Below the pieces are notes generated by a model. The model was not told the DNA's origin. It made no database searches and saw nothing but the letters and a program-made list of their open reading frames with translations. A DNA stretch of 64,000 nucleotides from Burkholderiaceae bacterium DAT-1 (GTDB taxonomy: Bacteria > Pseudomonadota > Gammaproteobacteria > Burkholderiales > Chitinimonadaceae): contig JAHRBI010000002.1 of NCBI GenBank assembly GCA_019084025.1, positions 530,674 through 594,673 on the forward strand. Direction: 5' to 3'. This document shows positions 55,817-64,000 of the stretch, in pieces; the stretch's first letter is position 1, and each line of letters begins with the position of its first letter. The translations under genes were made by a program, and so were the position numbers.

Positions 55817-57325
55817 GTGCGAACCATGCGGTTGGGGTGTCTTGCACCAGTCTTTTATCTGGCATGTCTGCTTGCCAGTAGGAGCGCCGCATCTGCAGAT
55901 TTCCTGACAAGGGATGAGCGCGAATGGATTGCTGCGCATCCCGTCATTCTGTGTGCATCCAATATTCAGCGACCACCTTTTCTGTACCTGACCGACCAAG
56001 ATAAGCAGGGCGGCCTAACGATTCATTATCTCTCTGCGGTCAGTCGGCTGACAGGACTGAAGTTTCAATTTGTTCAGCCAACGATGTCTGATGCGTCGAC
56101 GGATCAATTAAAAGCAAAATCAGTCGATTTACTTTTGTCGATGGCTTCTCCCGATCAAATGATTGCGGGAAAGGGCTTCAGTCTCGAATATCTGCGTCTC
56201 CCGGCTGTTCTATTGCGAAAAGGTGCACAAATCGCTGGCAATCGTGAATTGAGTAAGATCGTTGCCGATTATGCGATACATCCGGGTGAATTAAGCTTGA
56301 CCGGCAAAGGTGCGGTACAACTTGTCCATGCGGTGAGTTCCACTGCGGCAAGGCAGCAATTTCAGGCGAGCGCTGTCGATGCGATCGTTACAGATCTGGG
56401 ATCGGCGATGTACGATCTGAATCATGATGGTGAGTTTGGCGTATCACTGGAAGGCAAACTGCCCGGAGAATATCGCTTATTCATGCAATGGCGAGATGAC
56501 TGGGATATGCTAGGACGGATTTTGAACAAGTCCTTAAACAGCATGACGCCCGATGTTCGTCAGGCAATTTTTACCACAGAAGTACTCAAAGCCCCTCGAC
56601 CGCAAACTATACCCACGTGGGCCTATCTATCGATGGGCACGGCCATTTTGCTACTGATGACATTAGCGGCCTTGATGCTGTGGAACCGGTCGCTGACTCG
56701 CGTTGTCGCGAAACGAACGCGGGCACTGCAGGAAGAACTCACGGAGCGCAGCCGGATTCAGGAAAAACTGCGTGCATTAGCGGAACAGGATCATCTAACC
56801 TGCTTACCCAATCGAGCCTCGCTGGATCGTGAATTAAGACGCGCAATCCAACTTGGCGTGCGCATGGGCAATGGCGTGGCCGTCCTGTTTGTCGATCTCG
56901 ACGGATTCAAGGCAATCAACGATACCATGGGACACGAAGCGGGCGATACACTGCTCAAGTCCGCGGCTGCGCGCATGACAGCTGCCGTTCGCGCGAGCGA
57001 TATTGTGTCCCGTCTTGGCGGCGATGAGTTTGTCATTGTATTGCAAGGCATTGAAAGTGATGTTCAGTGTGCGCAGGTCGCTGCAAAAGTCATCCTGGAT
57101 GTAGGTGAACCATACGATCTAAATGGACGGAGCGCCTATGTCACCTGCAGTGTCGGCATTAGCCGTTTCCCAAGTGATTCAACCGATGCAAGCGAATTGC
57201 TACGGCAGGCGGATGCAGCCATGTATTGTGCCAAATCGGCGGGGCGCAATCGCTATCACTTTCACGCTGCCGACGTCTCTCCCATTGCTGTGATCGGCCA
57301 GCGACGAAGCAGTGAAGAAGGTTGA
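55817..57325 (+). CDS. Diguanylate cyclase with periplasmic solute-binding-like sensor
   Basis: The 502-residue product has a signal peptide, a periplasmic region (about 25-270) that looks like a SBP_bac_3/PBP2 sensor (REWIAAHPVILCASN... GGLTIHYLSAVSRLTGL), one membrane helix (LSMGTAILLLMTLAALML, about 275), a short coiled coil, and a GGDEF domain (about 330-490). GGDEF at about residue 400 is intact, with RASD five residues before it (inhibitory site). It probably makes cyclic di-GMP in response to a small molecule. GGGAG 8 bases before GTG 55817 sets the start. It follows lptG by 135 bases. Confidence 0.9.
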   Translation: MRTMRLGCLAPVFYLACLLASRSAASADFLTRDEREWIAAHPVILCASNIQRPPFLYLTDQDKQGGLTIHYLSAVSRLTGLKFQFVQPTMSDASTDQLKAKSVDLLLSMASPDQMIAGKGFSLEYLRLPAVLLRKGAQIAGNRELSKIVADYAIHPGELSLTGKGAVQLVHAVSSTAARQQFQASAVDAIVTDLGSAMYDLNHDGEFGVSLEGKLPGEYRLFMQWRDDWDMLGRILNKSLNSMTPDVRQAIFTTEVLKAPRPQTIPTWAYLSMGTAILLLMTLAALMLWNRSLTRVVAKRTRALQEELTERSRIQEKLRALAEQDHLTCLPNRASLDRELRRAIQLGVRMGNGVAVLFVDLDGFKAINDTMGHEAGDTLLKSAAARMTAAVRASDIVSRLGGDEFVIVLQGIESDVQCAQVAAKVILDVGEPYDLNGRSAYVTCSVGISRFPSDSTDASELLRQADAAMYCAKSAGRNRYHFHAADVSPIAVIGQRRSSEEG

Positions 57326-57334
57326 TGCACCAAT

Positions 57335-57351
57335 CACGCAACAGTTGCGTG
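57335..57351. promoter_or_regulatory. Perfect palindrome upstream of cstA
   Basis: CACGCAAC-A-GTTGCGTG is an 8-base inverted repeat with one central base. It lies about 83 bases before cstA. The one-base centre speaks against a terminator and for a dimeric regulator site. Confidence 0.5.
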
Positions 57352-57433
57352 CAATCTTTGACGGCAAAGCTGCAAACTGGCGTAATCCCCTGCGCATAGT
57401 CTGAAAACAGACATTCATTCAAGGGGAGACATC

Positions 57434-59503
57434 ATGATAAATAAACTGGGTGAACAGCTGGGCTTAGGCCTAGCTGGCATTGGCGGCGCAGGTGCGCTTG
57501 CCTATGTAGCCTTATCTCGCGGCGAACCAGTCAACGCCATCTGGCTCGTGATTGCCGCGCTCGGCTGCTACATCATTGCATATCGCTTTTACAGCAAATT
57601 TATCGCGGCTCAGGTGTTATCGCTTGATGATGCCCGGATGACGCCTGCAGAACAGCACAACGATGGGTTGGATTATGTACCCACCAACAAGTGGGTGCTC
57701 TTTGGACATCATTTCGCTGCCATTGCAGGTGCAGGGCCACTGGTGGGACCCGTCCTCGCGGCACAGATGGGATATTTGCCCGGCGCGCTATGGCTCATAG
57801 CCGGCGTGATACTGGCAGGCGCAGTTCAGGATATGGTGATCCTGTTCATCTCTACCCGCCGTGATGGACGCTCGCTAGGCGAAATGATTAAAGCCGAGTT
57901 GGGGCCGTTTGCTGGCGTCATTGCCATGACAGGCATCCTGCTCATCATGATCATCCTGCTGGCTGTGCTGGCATTGGTTGTCGTCAAGGCGCTTGCCGGC
58001 AGTCCGTGGGGAACATTCACCATAGTGGCTACGATCCCCATCGCGCTCTTTATGGGCGTCTATATGCGCTTTATCCGTCCGGGCCGCATTGCGGAGGTCT
58101 CAATCCTGGGCTTTGCGCTGTTGATGCTGTCGATTTTCATGGGACAGGCGGTCGCCGAGAGTGCAACGTGGGCACCCATGTTTACGCTAAAAGGCACAAC
58201 GCTTGCATGGGCGCTTATCGGCTACGGCTTTGTGGCATCGGTTCTGCCGGTGTGGCTGTTACTTGCGCCGCGTGATTATCTCTCCACGTTCCTGAAGATT
58301 GGAACTATCGCAGTACTGGCAGTGGCGATTCTGATCGTGGCACCGCAGTTGTCCATGCCCGCGGTCACACGCTTTATTGATGGTTCAGGGCCTGTGTTTG
58401 CCGGCAACGTCTTTCCGTTCCTGTTTATTACGATTGCCTGTGGCGCAGTGTCGGGCTTTCACTCGCTGGTTGCCTCCGGTACCACACCAAAGATGGTGGA
58501 GCGCGAAAGCCATGTTCGTATGATTGGCTATGGTGCGATGCTGGCTGAATCCGCTGTCGCAATCATGGCGCTGATTGCAGCGAGCGTACTTGATCCTGCC
58601 GTCTACTTCGCCATGAATTCGCCTGCTTCGCTGATCGGGACAACTGCAGAATCTGCAGCACAAGCGATTGGTGCGTGGGGGTTTGTCGTCACGCCCGAGA
58701 TGCTCACGGGTGCGGCGAAGGAAGTTGGGGAAGCCAGCATTCTATCCCGCGCAGGTGGCGCTCCTACGCTAGCAGTCGGGATGGCACATATTCTGTCCGG
58801 CGTGTTTGGCGGCGTTGCTATGAAAGCGTTCTGGTATCACTTCGCCATTCTGTTCGAAGCACTCTTTATTCTAACGACCATCGATGCGGGTACGCGTGTC
58901 GCTAGATTCATGATTCAAGATTTTCTGGGGCATTTCATCAAGCCACTTGCCAATACCCGTTCGTGGTTCGCCAATTTACTGGCAACCTCCATCGCCGTGG
59001 CAGGCTGGGGATATTTCCTATACCAAGGCGTTATTGATCCACTTGGCGGCATTAATACACTGTGGCCATTGTTCGGTATTGCCAACCAGATGCTGGCAGC
59101 AATGGCATTGATTCTGGCGACGGTTGTTCTCGTGAAAATGAAGCGTCAGCGCTATGCCTGGGTCACGCTTCTGCCGACAGGCTGGCTGATGATCACCACG
59201 CTAACGGCAGGGTGGCAAAAGCTGTTCCACGACAATCCAAAGATCGGCTTTTTGGCGCATGCATCGAAATTCAGCAAGGCCGGACAAGCGGGTGAAGTCC
59301 TTGCTCCCGCAAAGAGTGCAATGCAGATGCAGCAAATCATCACCAACGACTATATCAATGCCACCATGTGCGGTGTTTTCATGGCTGTTGTGGTGGTCAT
59401 GGCGTTAGTGGGGATCAAAGTCATGATTCAGTCTTTGCGACAAACAGGTGCAAACGCGCAAGAAATGCCAGTGCGACTGCGCGAGGTGGGTCAACATGGC
59501 TGA
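57434..59503 (+). CDS. cstA: Carbon starvation protein A, peptide/pyruvate transporter
   Basis: The 689-residue membrane protein has about 16-18 helices and matches CstA throughout (VPTNKWVLFGHHFAAIAGAGPLVGPVLAAQMGYLPG, and later FHSLVASGTTPKMVERE and LFGIANQMLAAMALI). Family members import peptides or pyruvate; both activities have been assigned to relatives. GGGGAG precedes ATG 57434. It overlaps its small partner gene by 8 bases. Confidence 0.95.
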   Translation: MINKLGEQLGLGLAGIGGAGALAYVALSRGEPVNAIWLVIAALGCYIIAYRFYSKFIAAQVLSLDDARMTPAEQHNDGLDYVPTNKWVLFGHHFAAIAGAGPLVGPVLAAQMGYLPGALWLIAGVILAGAVQDMVILFISTRRDGRSLGEMIKAELGPFAGVIAMTGILLIMIILLAVLALVVVKALAGSPWGTFTIVATIPIALFMGVYMRFIRPGRIAEVSILGFALLMLSIFMGQAVAESATWAPMFTLKGTTLAWALIGYGFVASVLPVWLLLAPRDYLSTFLKIGTIAVLAVAILIVAPQLSMPAVTRFIDGSGPVFAGNVFPFLFITIACGAVSGFHSLVASGTTPKMVERESHVRMIGYGAMLAESAVAIMALIAASVLDPAVYFAMNSPASLIGTTAESAAQAIGAWGFVVTPEMLTGAAKEVGEASILSRAGGAPTLAVGMAHILSGVFGGVAMKAFWYHFAILFEALFILTTIDAGTRVARFMIQDFLGHFIKPLANTRSWFANLLATSIAVAGWGYFLYQGVIDPLGGINTLWPLFGIANQMLAAMALILATVVLVKMKRQRYAWVTLLPTGWLMITTLTAGWQKLFHDNPKIGFLAHASKFSKAGQAGEVLAPAKSAMQMQQIITNDYINATMCGVFMAVVVVMALVGIKVMIQSLRQTGANAQEMPVRLREVGQHG

Positions 59504-59705
59504 TCATGCAAGATCGGGCTTGCTCAATCGAATTCGCCAGGGGTTCCGGCTCATGGTGGGTGTGCATGACTATGATGCATACTTGGCCCATATGCAGCTA
59601 GCGCATCCCGACGCGCAGCCGATGAGCAAGGAAAGCTTCTTTCGGGCATGTATGGATGCCCGCTATCCGGGAAAATCTGCAAAAGTAGGAAAGTGTCCCT
59701 GCTAG
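59496..59705 (+). CDS. YbdD/YjiX-family small protein, partner of CstA
   Basis: The 69-residue product starts MADHARSGLLNRIRQGFRLMVGVHDYDAYL and ends with ESFFRACMDARYPGKSAKVGKCPC. It is a DUF466 member of the group whose YjiX and YbdD members are needed with CstA/YjiY for pyruvate uptake. It overlaps cstA by 8 bases and is followed by a terminator, so the two are always co-made. Confidence 0.93.
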   Translation: MADHARSGLLNRIRQGFRLMVGVHDYDAYLAHMQLAHPDAQPMSKESFFRACMDARYPGKSAKVGKCPC

Positions 59706-59725
59706 CGTGCCGCCCATAGAGTGAC

Positions 59726-59757
59726 AAAGGGGAATGCATATTGCATTCCCCTTTTCG
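59726..59757 (+). terminator. Bidirectional terminator after the cstA unit
   Basis: AAGGGGAATGCA and TGCATTCCCCTT enclose a three-base loop and are followed by TTCGGTT on the plus strand. The opposite strand reads AAGGGGAATGCA... CCCCTTTGTC, so it may also end the TPR gene's transcript. Confidence 0.85.
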
Positions 59758-59792
59758 GTTACGGATAGAGTTGGAGCGAGTAGCGACTCAGG

Positions 59793-60698
59793 TCAGTCAA
59801 TCGATAGGGCTTTCAATCGTGCCAATCTGTTGGGATCACTTTTGCTCAGCCATGGATCTTCCGCAAGCTGCTTCCATGCTTTGCCGTAATACTGTTTGGC
59901 TTCAGGTAAGCGACCCAGTACCACCAGGTTTTCTGCAATTTCTTCGAATACATAACCCAAAAGTGACTTATCCACGCTCTGTGCTTTAGTGAGCGACATT
60001 TGGATGTCGAGCGCTTCTGTGGATTTTCCATTCAAGCGTAGCAGTTTTCCAACCGACCAATGGGCAGCATTCAAGCCTCTCGGATCAGGATGAGAGGTAT
60101 ACCAGTCTTCAGCCTTTTTGAGGTACTCCAATGCCTTTTCATAATTACGCTGATCCAGGTATTGCCAGCCAAGATTATTGTACAAGGTGGGTTGCCACTT
60201 CATCGCAGCGGGGTCGCTACTGGCTTCTGCAAGCTTCAACGCTTTCAGATTCATATCAATTGCCGAGCCCTGTTGCTGAATCAAGGCCAGCATGTGGGTA
60301 GCCTCGATGACAAATCCATCCAGTTTGTGCTTGCTGGCAAGTTGAATCGTGTGGCGCAGCCAGCGCTCAGACAGAGGACGATTGCTGCTGCTATATAAAC
60401 GCCCGCGTTCGAGCATATAACGTATGCTGATTTCGGGCTGCAGCTCGGACAGACGGGTTTGCAATTCATCCAGCATCGCATGGCCGCGAGCCGGGCGCCC
60501 TTGCAGTCCTTCTGCACGGGCAATTTGGGTGATGAGTGCCGCACGCTCTTCCGGCACGCTGCTTCGCTCAAGGGCGGCTTGCAAGCGTGCTTCACTGCCG
60601 GGTACGTCGTCGAAATTCCACAGCGTATCAATATCAATAGCGTGGGCACTTATCCATAGAGACAGAGCGATAACCGGCAGCGCGTTCCTCAATTTCAC
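59793..60698 (-). CDS. Exported TPR protein, coupled to ParA-like gene
   Basis: The 301-residue product has a signal peptide (MKLRNALPVIALSLWISAHA) and helical TPR repeats (YLDQRNYEKALEYLKKAEDWY and others). It is probably periplasmic and binds another protein. I do not know its function. Its start overlaps the stop of the upstream ParA-like gene by ATGA-type overlap, so both are made together although their expected locations (periplasm and cytoplasm) differ. Confidence 0.8.
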   Translation of the reverse strand: MKLRNALPVIALSLWISAHAIDIDTLWNFDDVPGSEARLQAALERSSVPEERAALITQIARAEGLQGRPARGHAMLDELQTRLSELQPEISIRYMLERGRLYSSSNRPLSERWLRHTIQLASKHKLDGFVIEATHMLALIQQQGSAIDMNLKALKLAEASSDPAAMKWQPTLYNNLGWQYLDQRNYEKALEYLKKAEDWYTSHPDPRGLNAAHWSVGKLLRLNGKSTEALDIQMSLTKAQSVDKSLLGYVFEEIAENLVVLGRLPEAKQYYGKAWKQLAEDPWLSKSDPNRLARLKALSID

Positions 60699-61465
60699 CT
60701 CTTGATCTTGATAAACCTCGACTCTATTAACTCGTCGAGCAGATAGGAAAAATCTTCCGCTCCTTCTGAGTCAGGAGCATAACTGAATACGTCCTGATTG
60801 TGTCCAACACCTTCGAGTACGCTCATACTTTCGAAGACTCTTGTTTTGCAAAAATCCTTGCCGTATCGCTTTGAAAGCTCATTGGCCACGCGTTCGCTGG
60901 TCGGGTGGCCACGCTGATATCGATTTACAAAGACCTTGCGCGGACGATATAAACCCATGCTGGTCAGGCCGCTGAGGGTTTGATCCAGCTGATGCGCCCC
61001 GTTCATGGCCAGATATTCAGCCGTCACAGGGACAAGCACTGCATCAGCGGCAATCAATGCCGACAGCGAGAGCACGCCCAGCATAGGGCAGCAGTCAATG
61101 ATAATCGGTGTACCGCTGCCAGACAGCATTTCATCCTGCATGGCCTTTCTCAGCCTTCTCAGATCACGCCGATTATTCCCCAGCATCATATCGACTTTGG
61201 CGAGCTCCATATGGGACGCAATCAAGTTCACCCCGTTAGGTAGGCGGTGAACCAGATCGGTCAGTGAAGCGCCATCCTGAAAGTGAGAAACAATTGTTTG
61301 TTTCGATTTTAGCGTGAGGCCTGACATCGCAGTCAGATGAGCCTGCGGATCGAGGTCGATCGCGAGCGGGTCATAACCATTGCGAGCCATGGCAGATGCC
61401 AGATTGGCGGAAGTCGTGGTCTTACCCACGCCACCCTTCTGATTGAAAACGGCAATGACAGTCAT
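60695..61465 (-). CDS. ParA-family ATPase
   Basis: The 256-residue product has the deviant Walker A KGGVGKTTTSANLA (about residues 10-23), a Walker A' Asp in AIDLDPQAH and Walker B in PIIIDCCPMLG. It is a standalone ParA: no ParB gene follows and chromosome partition genes usually sit near gidB. Such orphans place chemosensory arrays, flagella or other complexes. AGGAT precedes ATG 61465. Confidence 0.9.
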   Translation of the reverse strand: MTVIAVFNQKGGVGKTTTSANLASAMARNGYDPLAIDLDPQAHLTAMSGLTLKSKQTIVSHFQDGASLTDLVHRLPNGVNLIASHMELAKVDMMLGNNRRDLRRLRKAMQDEMLSGSGTPIIIDCCPMLGVLSLSALIAADAVLVPVTAEYLAMNGAHQLDQTLSGLTSMGLYRPRKVFVNRYQRGHPTSERVANELSKRYGKDFCKTRVFESMSVLEGVGHNQDVFSYAPDSEGAEDFSYLLDELIESRFIKIKR

Positions 61466-61540
61466 GTCTTATCCTGTCAGATTGAAAAGGATCGTTTTCA
61501 GTGTAGATGGCGGAACGCCGAATTGCCGTGAATGCGGCAC

Positions 61541-61570
61541 AAAAAGTGAAACGGGGGCAAGCGCCCCCGG
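61541..61570 (-). terminator. Terminator after uup
   Basis: On the minus strand CGGGGGCG-CTT-GCCCCCG is followed by TTTCACTTTTT. The stem is strong, the T-run is interrupted. Confidence 0.8.
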
Positions 61571-61591
61571 AATATGATGCGATGTCGGGTT

Positions 61592-63511
61592 TTACTCTAC
61601 TTCCCCGCGCTGCTTTTTCTCCAGGATTTCCCAGCGATCCAGCTTGTCCAGTAAGGTTATCTCGATTTCGCTGATACGTGCCTGCCAGTTTGCCGCATCC
61701 TTTGGTGCGGTTCGATAGATGTCCGGATCAAGCAGCTTGTTCTGCAGGTCGGCTTGCTCGGTTTCCAGTTGCTCGATTTCCTCTGGGAGTCTGGCGAGTT
61801 CGCGGGTTTCATTGAAGCTCAACTTCACCTGTCGATTGCTGCGGTTGGCAGGTTGCGAGGCAGGTGCGGCCGACGGTACTTCCTGTTTAACGGTCGCAGC
61901 CTGCTGAGCACTCTTCATCCGGGCGCGAGCAGCAATCCAGTCATCATAGCCACCCGGATTTTCGATCAGCTTGCCATCTCCTTCAAATGCGATCACCTGC
62001 GTGACCACATTGTCGAGGAAGGTCCGATCGTGACTCACCAGAAAGACCGTGCCTTCATATTCGGTCAGCAACTGTTCCAGCAATTCAAGCGTGTCAATAT
62101 CGAGATCATTGGTCGGCTCATCCAGCACCAGAATATTTGCAGGCTGAGTGAACAAGCGCGCGAGCAGCAGTCTGGCGCGTTCGCCTCCTGATAGTGACTT
62201 GACCGGGCTGCGTGCGCGTTCTGCCGCAAACAGAAAGTCTTCGAGATAACTGATGACGTGTTTGCGTTCATTGCCGATGACCACGTAATCACTACCCGGA
62301 CTGATGACGTCACAAATCGGGGTGTCTTCAGGTAATGCCTCGCGGAACTGATCGAAATAGGCCACCTGCTGTTGTGTGCCCCGTTTGACGATGCCGCTAT
62401 CCGGCTCGATCTCACCCAGAATTAGCTTTAAAAGCGTTGTTTTACCCGCACCGTTCGGGCCAATCAGACCAATTTTGTCGCCACGCATGATACGTGTGGT
62501 GAATTGTTTGATTAATGTGCGACCACCATATGCCTTGGTCACACCTTCCAGTTCGGCTACCAGCTTGCCGCTACGTTCACCGCTATCCAGTGAGAAATTC
62601 ACGTTGCCTACGCGATCACGGCGCGCTGCACGGTCGCGGCGCAATTGCTCCAGGCGTCGCACGCGACCTTCATTGCGGGTGCGCCGGGCTTCGATCCCTT
62701 TGCGAATCCAGACCTCTTCCTGCGCTAGAAACTTGTCGAATTTACGATTGATCACTTCCTCTTGCGCAAGCTGATCAGCCTTTAACACCTGATAGCGAGC
62801 AAAGTTACCGTCGTAGCTACGAACGATACCGCGATCCAGTTCAATAATACGGGTGGCAACATTATCCAGAAAGCGACGATCGTGAGTAATAAGCAGCACT
62901 GCGCCCGGAAACTCGCGTATCAAGCCTTCCAGCCATTCGATTGCATTCAGATCCAGATGATTGGTCGGTTCATCCAGTAATAATACGGCAGGCTCGGATA
63001 CCAGCGCGCGTGCAAGCGCAACGCGCTTTTTCCAGCCCCCCGAGAGTGAGTCAATGGTTTGCTCGGCGGGCAATCCCAGATTGGAGAGAGTTGTGGCGAT
63101 TAAAGAATCCACCCGCCAGCCATCACGCGCTTCCAGTTCGTGCTGAAGCGCGGTCATTCTGTCCAGTGCATCACCGTCGCCTGTGCCCGCCTTTACAGAT
63201 GCATCGTGGTATTCCACCAGTAACTGACGCAAGTCGCCCAGACCTTCAGCTACAGTTTCAAATACGGTTGCCTCGGGCCGCATCGGCGGTTCCTGAGGTA
63301 CATAGGCGACCTTTGCTTCGCGCGCGATTCTGATTTCGCCGTCATCCAGCTTCGTCTGTCCGGCAATCGCCTTTAATAAAGATGACTTCCCGGCGCCATT
63401 ACGCCCGATCAGCCCAATGCGCTCGCCAGACTCGAGAGAGAAGCTGGCGTCATCCAGCAAAGCAACATGCCCGAAGGCAAGGTGAGCGTGTTCAACGGTC
63501 AATACAGCCAT
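61592..63511 (-). CDS. uup: ABC-F ATPase Uup
   Basis: The 639-residue soluble protein has two ABC domains. Walker A motifs are GRNGAGKS (about 36) and GPNGAGKTT (about 357); signature motifs are LSGGWKKR and LSGGERAR; Walker B segments are LLLDEPTNHLD and LVLDEPTNDLD. The C-terminal coiled coil (about 570-639) is typical of Uup, which binds DNA and ribosomes and stops precise transposon excision in E. coli. The start at ATG 63511 has a weak ribosome binding site. Confidence 0.95.
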   Translation of the reverse strand: MAVLTVEHAHLAFGHVALLDDASFSLESGERIGLIGRNGAGKSSLLKAIAGQTKLDDGEIRIAREAKVAYVPQEPPMRPEATVFETVAEGLGDLRQLLVEYHDASVKAGTGDGDALDRMTALQHELEARDGWRVDSLIATTLSNLGLPAEQTIDSLSGGWKKRVALARALVSEPAVLLLDEPTNHLDLNAIEWLEGLIREFPGAVLLITHDRRFLDNVATRIIELDRGIVRSYDGNFARYQVLKADQLAQEEVINRKFDKFLAQEEVWIRKGIEARRTRNEGRVRRLEQLRRDRAARRDRVGNVNFSLDSGERSGKLVAELEGVTKAYGGRTLIKQFTTRIMRGDKIGLIGPNGAGKTTLLKLILGEIEPDSGIVKRGTQQQVAYFDQFREALPEDTPICDVISPGSDYVVIGNERKHVISYLEDFLFAAERARSPVKSLSGGERARLLLARLFTQPANILVLDEPTNDLDIDTLELLEQLLTEYEGTVFLVSHDRTFLDNVVTQVIAFEGDGKLIENPGGYDDWIAARARMKSAQQAATVKQEVPSAAPASQPANRSNRQVKLSFNETRELARLPEEIEQLETEQADLQNKLLDPDIYRTAPKDAANWQARISEIEITLLDKLDRWEILEKKQRGEVE

Positions 63512-63688
63512 ATATGATCTGTTTCTGTGTCTGAAATATCTGAATAGGGCGCATTCTACCAGTCATGCGCCACCCCGCGTGCTCGATGTAAGAATCGAAA
63601 AGCAGATTGCGCGCGATTTGTTTGAAAATTTCTTCCCATGCAAAACAGCTACTTACGTACTTTGCGTCAAAAAACTGTAAAAGGGGTG

Positions 63689-63717
63689 TTGACTGGTTTT
63701 TAAAAGCCACGTATAGT
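63689..63717 (+). promoter_or_regulatory. Strong rRNA operon promoter
   Basis: TTGACT, a 17-base spacer and TATAGT make a near-consensus sigma-70 promoter. A/T-rich runs just upstream (AAAAAACTGTAAAAGG) look like an UP element. The following TCGGCCTCTCGC is a GC-rich discriminator typical of stringently controlled promoters. It lies about 190 bases before the mature 16S end; the rest of the 396-base uup-16S gap shows no gene. Confidence 0.85.
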
Positions 63718-63781
63718 TCGGCCTCTCGCTGAACGCGACGCAGCAAACGAAACGAATGCAGCGAAGCAAAAAAATCAGCAC

Positions 63782-63793
63782 CGCTCTTTAACA
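63782..63793 (+). promoter_or_regulatory. boxA antitermination site in the rRNA leader
   Basis: CGCTCTTTAACA differs from the E. coli boxA (TGCTCTTTAACA) by one base. Nus factors and SuhB bind this RNA site so that RNA polymerase resists termination. Confidence 0.82.
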
Positions 63794-63907
63794 AGATACA
63801 ACCGATAAGCGTAGGCGCTTGGTGATGAGCCAAATTGCTTACGCTAAGATTTTAAACCTTGAAAAAGGTTTGAGTTTTGCGTAGCCAGAAACAAGTAGCA
63901 TAGAGAT

Positions 63908-64000
63908 TGAACTCAAGAGTTTGATCCTGGCTCAGATTGAACGCTGGCGGCATGCTTTACACATGCAAGTCGAACGGGGTAAGAAGCTTGCTTCTTATCT
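63908..64000 (+). rRNA. rrs: 16S ribosomal RNA, 5' end
   Basis: The gene starts at TGAACTCAAGAGTTTGATCC and carries the universal primer site AGAGTTTGATCCTGGCTCAG at 63916, then ATTGAACGCTGGCGGCATGC. The CATGCTTTACACATGCAAG part is typical of Betaproteobacteria. The exact 5' base is set by comparison with Neisseria-type genes from memory. The rest lies outside the window. Confidence 0.96.

Noticed and set aside
63492..63833. Minus-strand open frame over the rRNA promoter
   Set aside because: It covers the -35/-10 boxes and boxA; an unrelated coding frame there is not credible.
1..64000. CRISPR array, prophage, IS element or tRNA gene
   Set aside because: No evenly spaced direct repeats, transposase, integrase or phage structural genes, and no tRNA-like T-arm sequence in the intergenic regions.

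Overview
The window looks like chromosomal DNA of a betaproteobacterium, most likely in or near the Neisseriales. The evidence is the start of a 16S rRNA gene at the right edge with a typical betaproteobacterial 5' end, the alaT-hom-thrC cluster, pepA-holC divergent from lptFG, cstA with its small partner gene, and many cold-shock, chemotaxis and GGDEF signalling genes. Base composition is moderately GC-rich, with a few more AT-rich patches (about 13030-13400, 34350-35080 and the rRNA leader). I see no phage, transposase, integrase, CRISPR array or tRNA gene.

Layout, left to right. (1) 1-8014: the tail of a KdpE-type response regulator, then mostly minus-strand genes: an unknown protein, a secreted ClpP-like protein, a CbiM-like membrane protein, an alpha/beta hydrolase, a thioredoxin-fold 2Fe-2S ferredoxin, an unknown 364-residue protein, and a porin followed by a small PstS-like protein; a DUF2721 membrane protein (+) and an unknown 350-residue protein follow. 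(2) 8078-13029: cspA with a long leader, a PuuR-type cupin regulator, and the divergent group ald, puuD-like and spuC-like, which reads as a polyamine/alanine catabolic unit. (3) 13030-24361: a TPR-GGDEF protein, alaT-hom-thrC, a small Mth938-type protein, two tandem pstS paralogues, nadC and a TPR protein. (4) 24434-31205: relA, two chemoreceptors in convergent orientation, and a LysR regulator with a palindromic operator facing the next operon. (5) 31342-34349: tyrosine catabolism as hppD, a VOC-family gene and fumarylacetoacetase, all overlapping by ATGA. (6) 34358-44150: a secreted unknown, a UshA-type nucleotidase, an NlpC/P60 lipoprotein, a solute-binding protein, dadA-alr with an Lrp-type regulator, GNAT, msrA and dacB. 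(7) 44331-55681: ftsK, a DUF4241 protein, a lytic transglycosylase, proS, an unknown Pro/Ala-rich protein, holC, pepA with a histone-H1-like tail, and lptFG. (8) 55817-63511: a periplasmic-sensor GGDEF protein, cstA plus its small partner, a ParA-TPR pair and the ABC-F protein Uup. (9) 63689-64000: an rRNA promoter, boxA and the first 93 bases of 16S rRNA.

Most genes are conserved housekeeping functions. The points most worth a second look are the pepA product's lysine/alanine-rich tail, the hppD-VOC-fahA operon without homogentisate dioxygenase, the orphan PstS paralogues with a Pho-box-like site, the small PstS-like/porin pair, the possible pyruvate-recycling polyamine module, and the ParA gene coupled to an exported TPR protein. 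None of these is proved by sequence alone. Start codons were chosen by family alignment from memory and by visible ribosome binding sites; no database search was possible.
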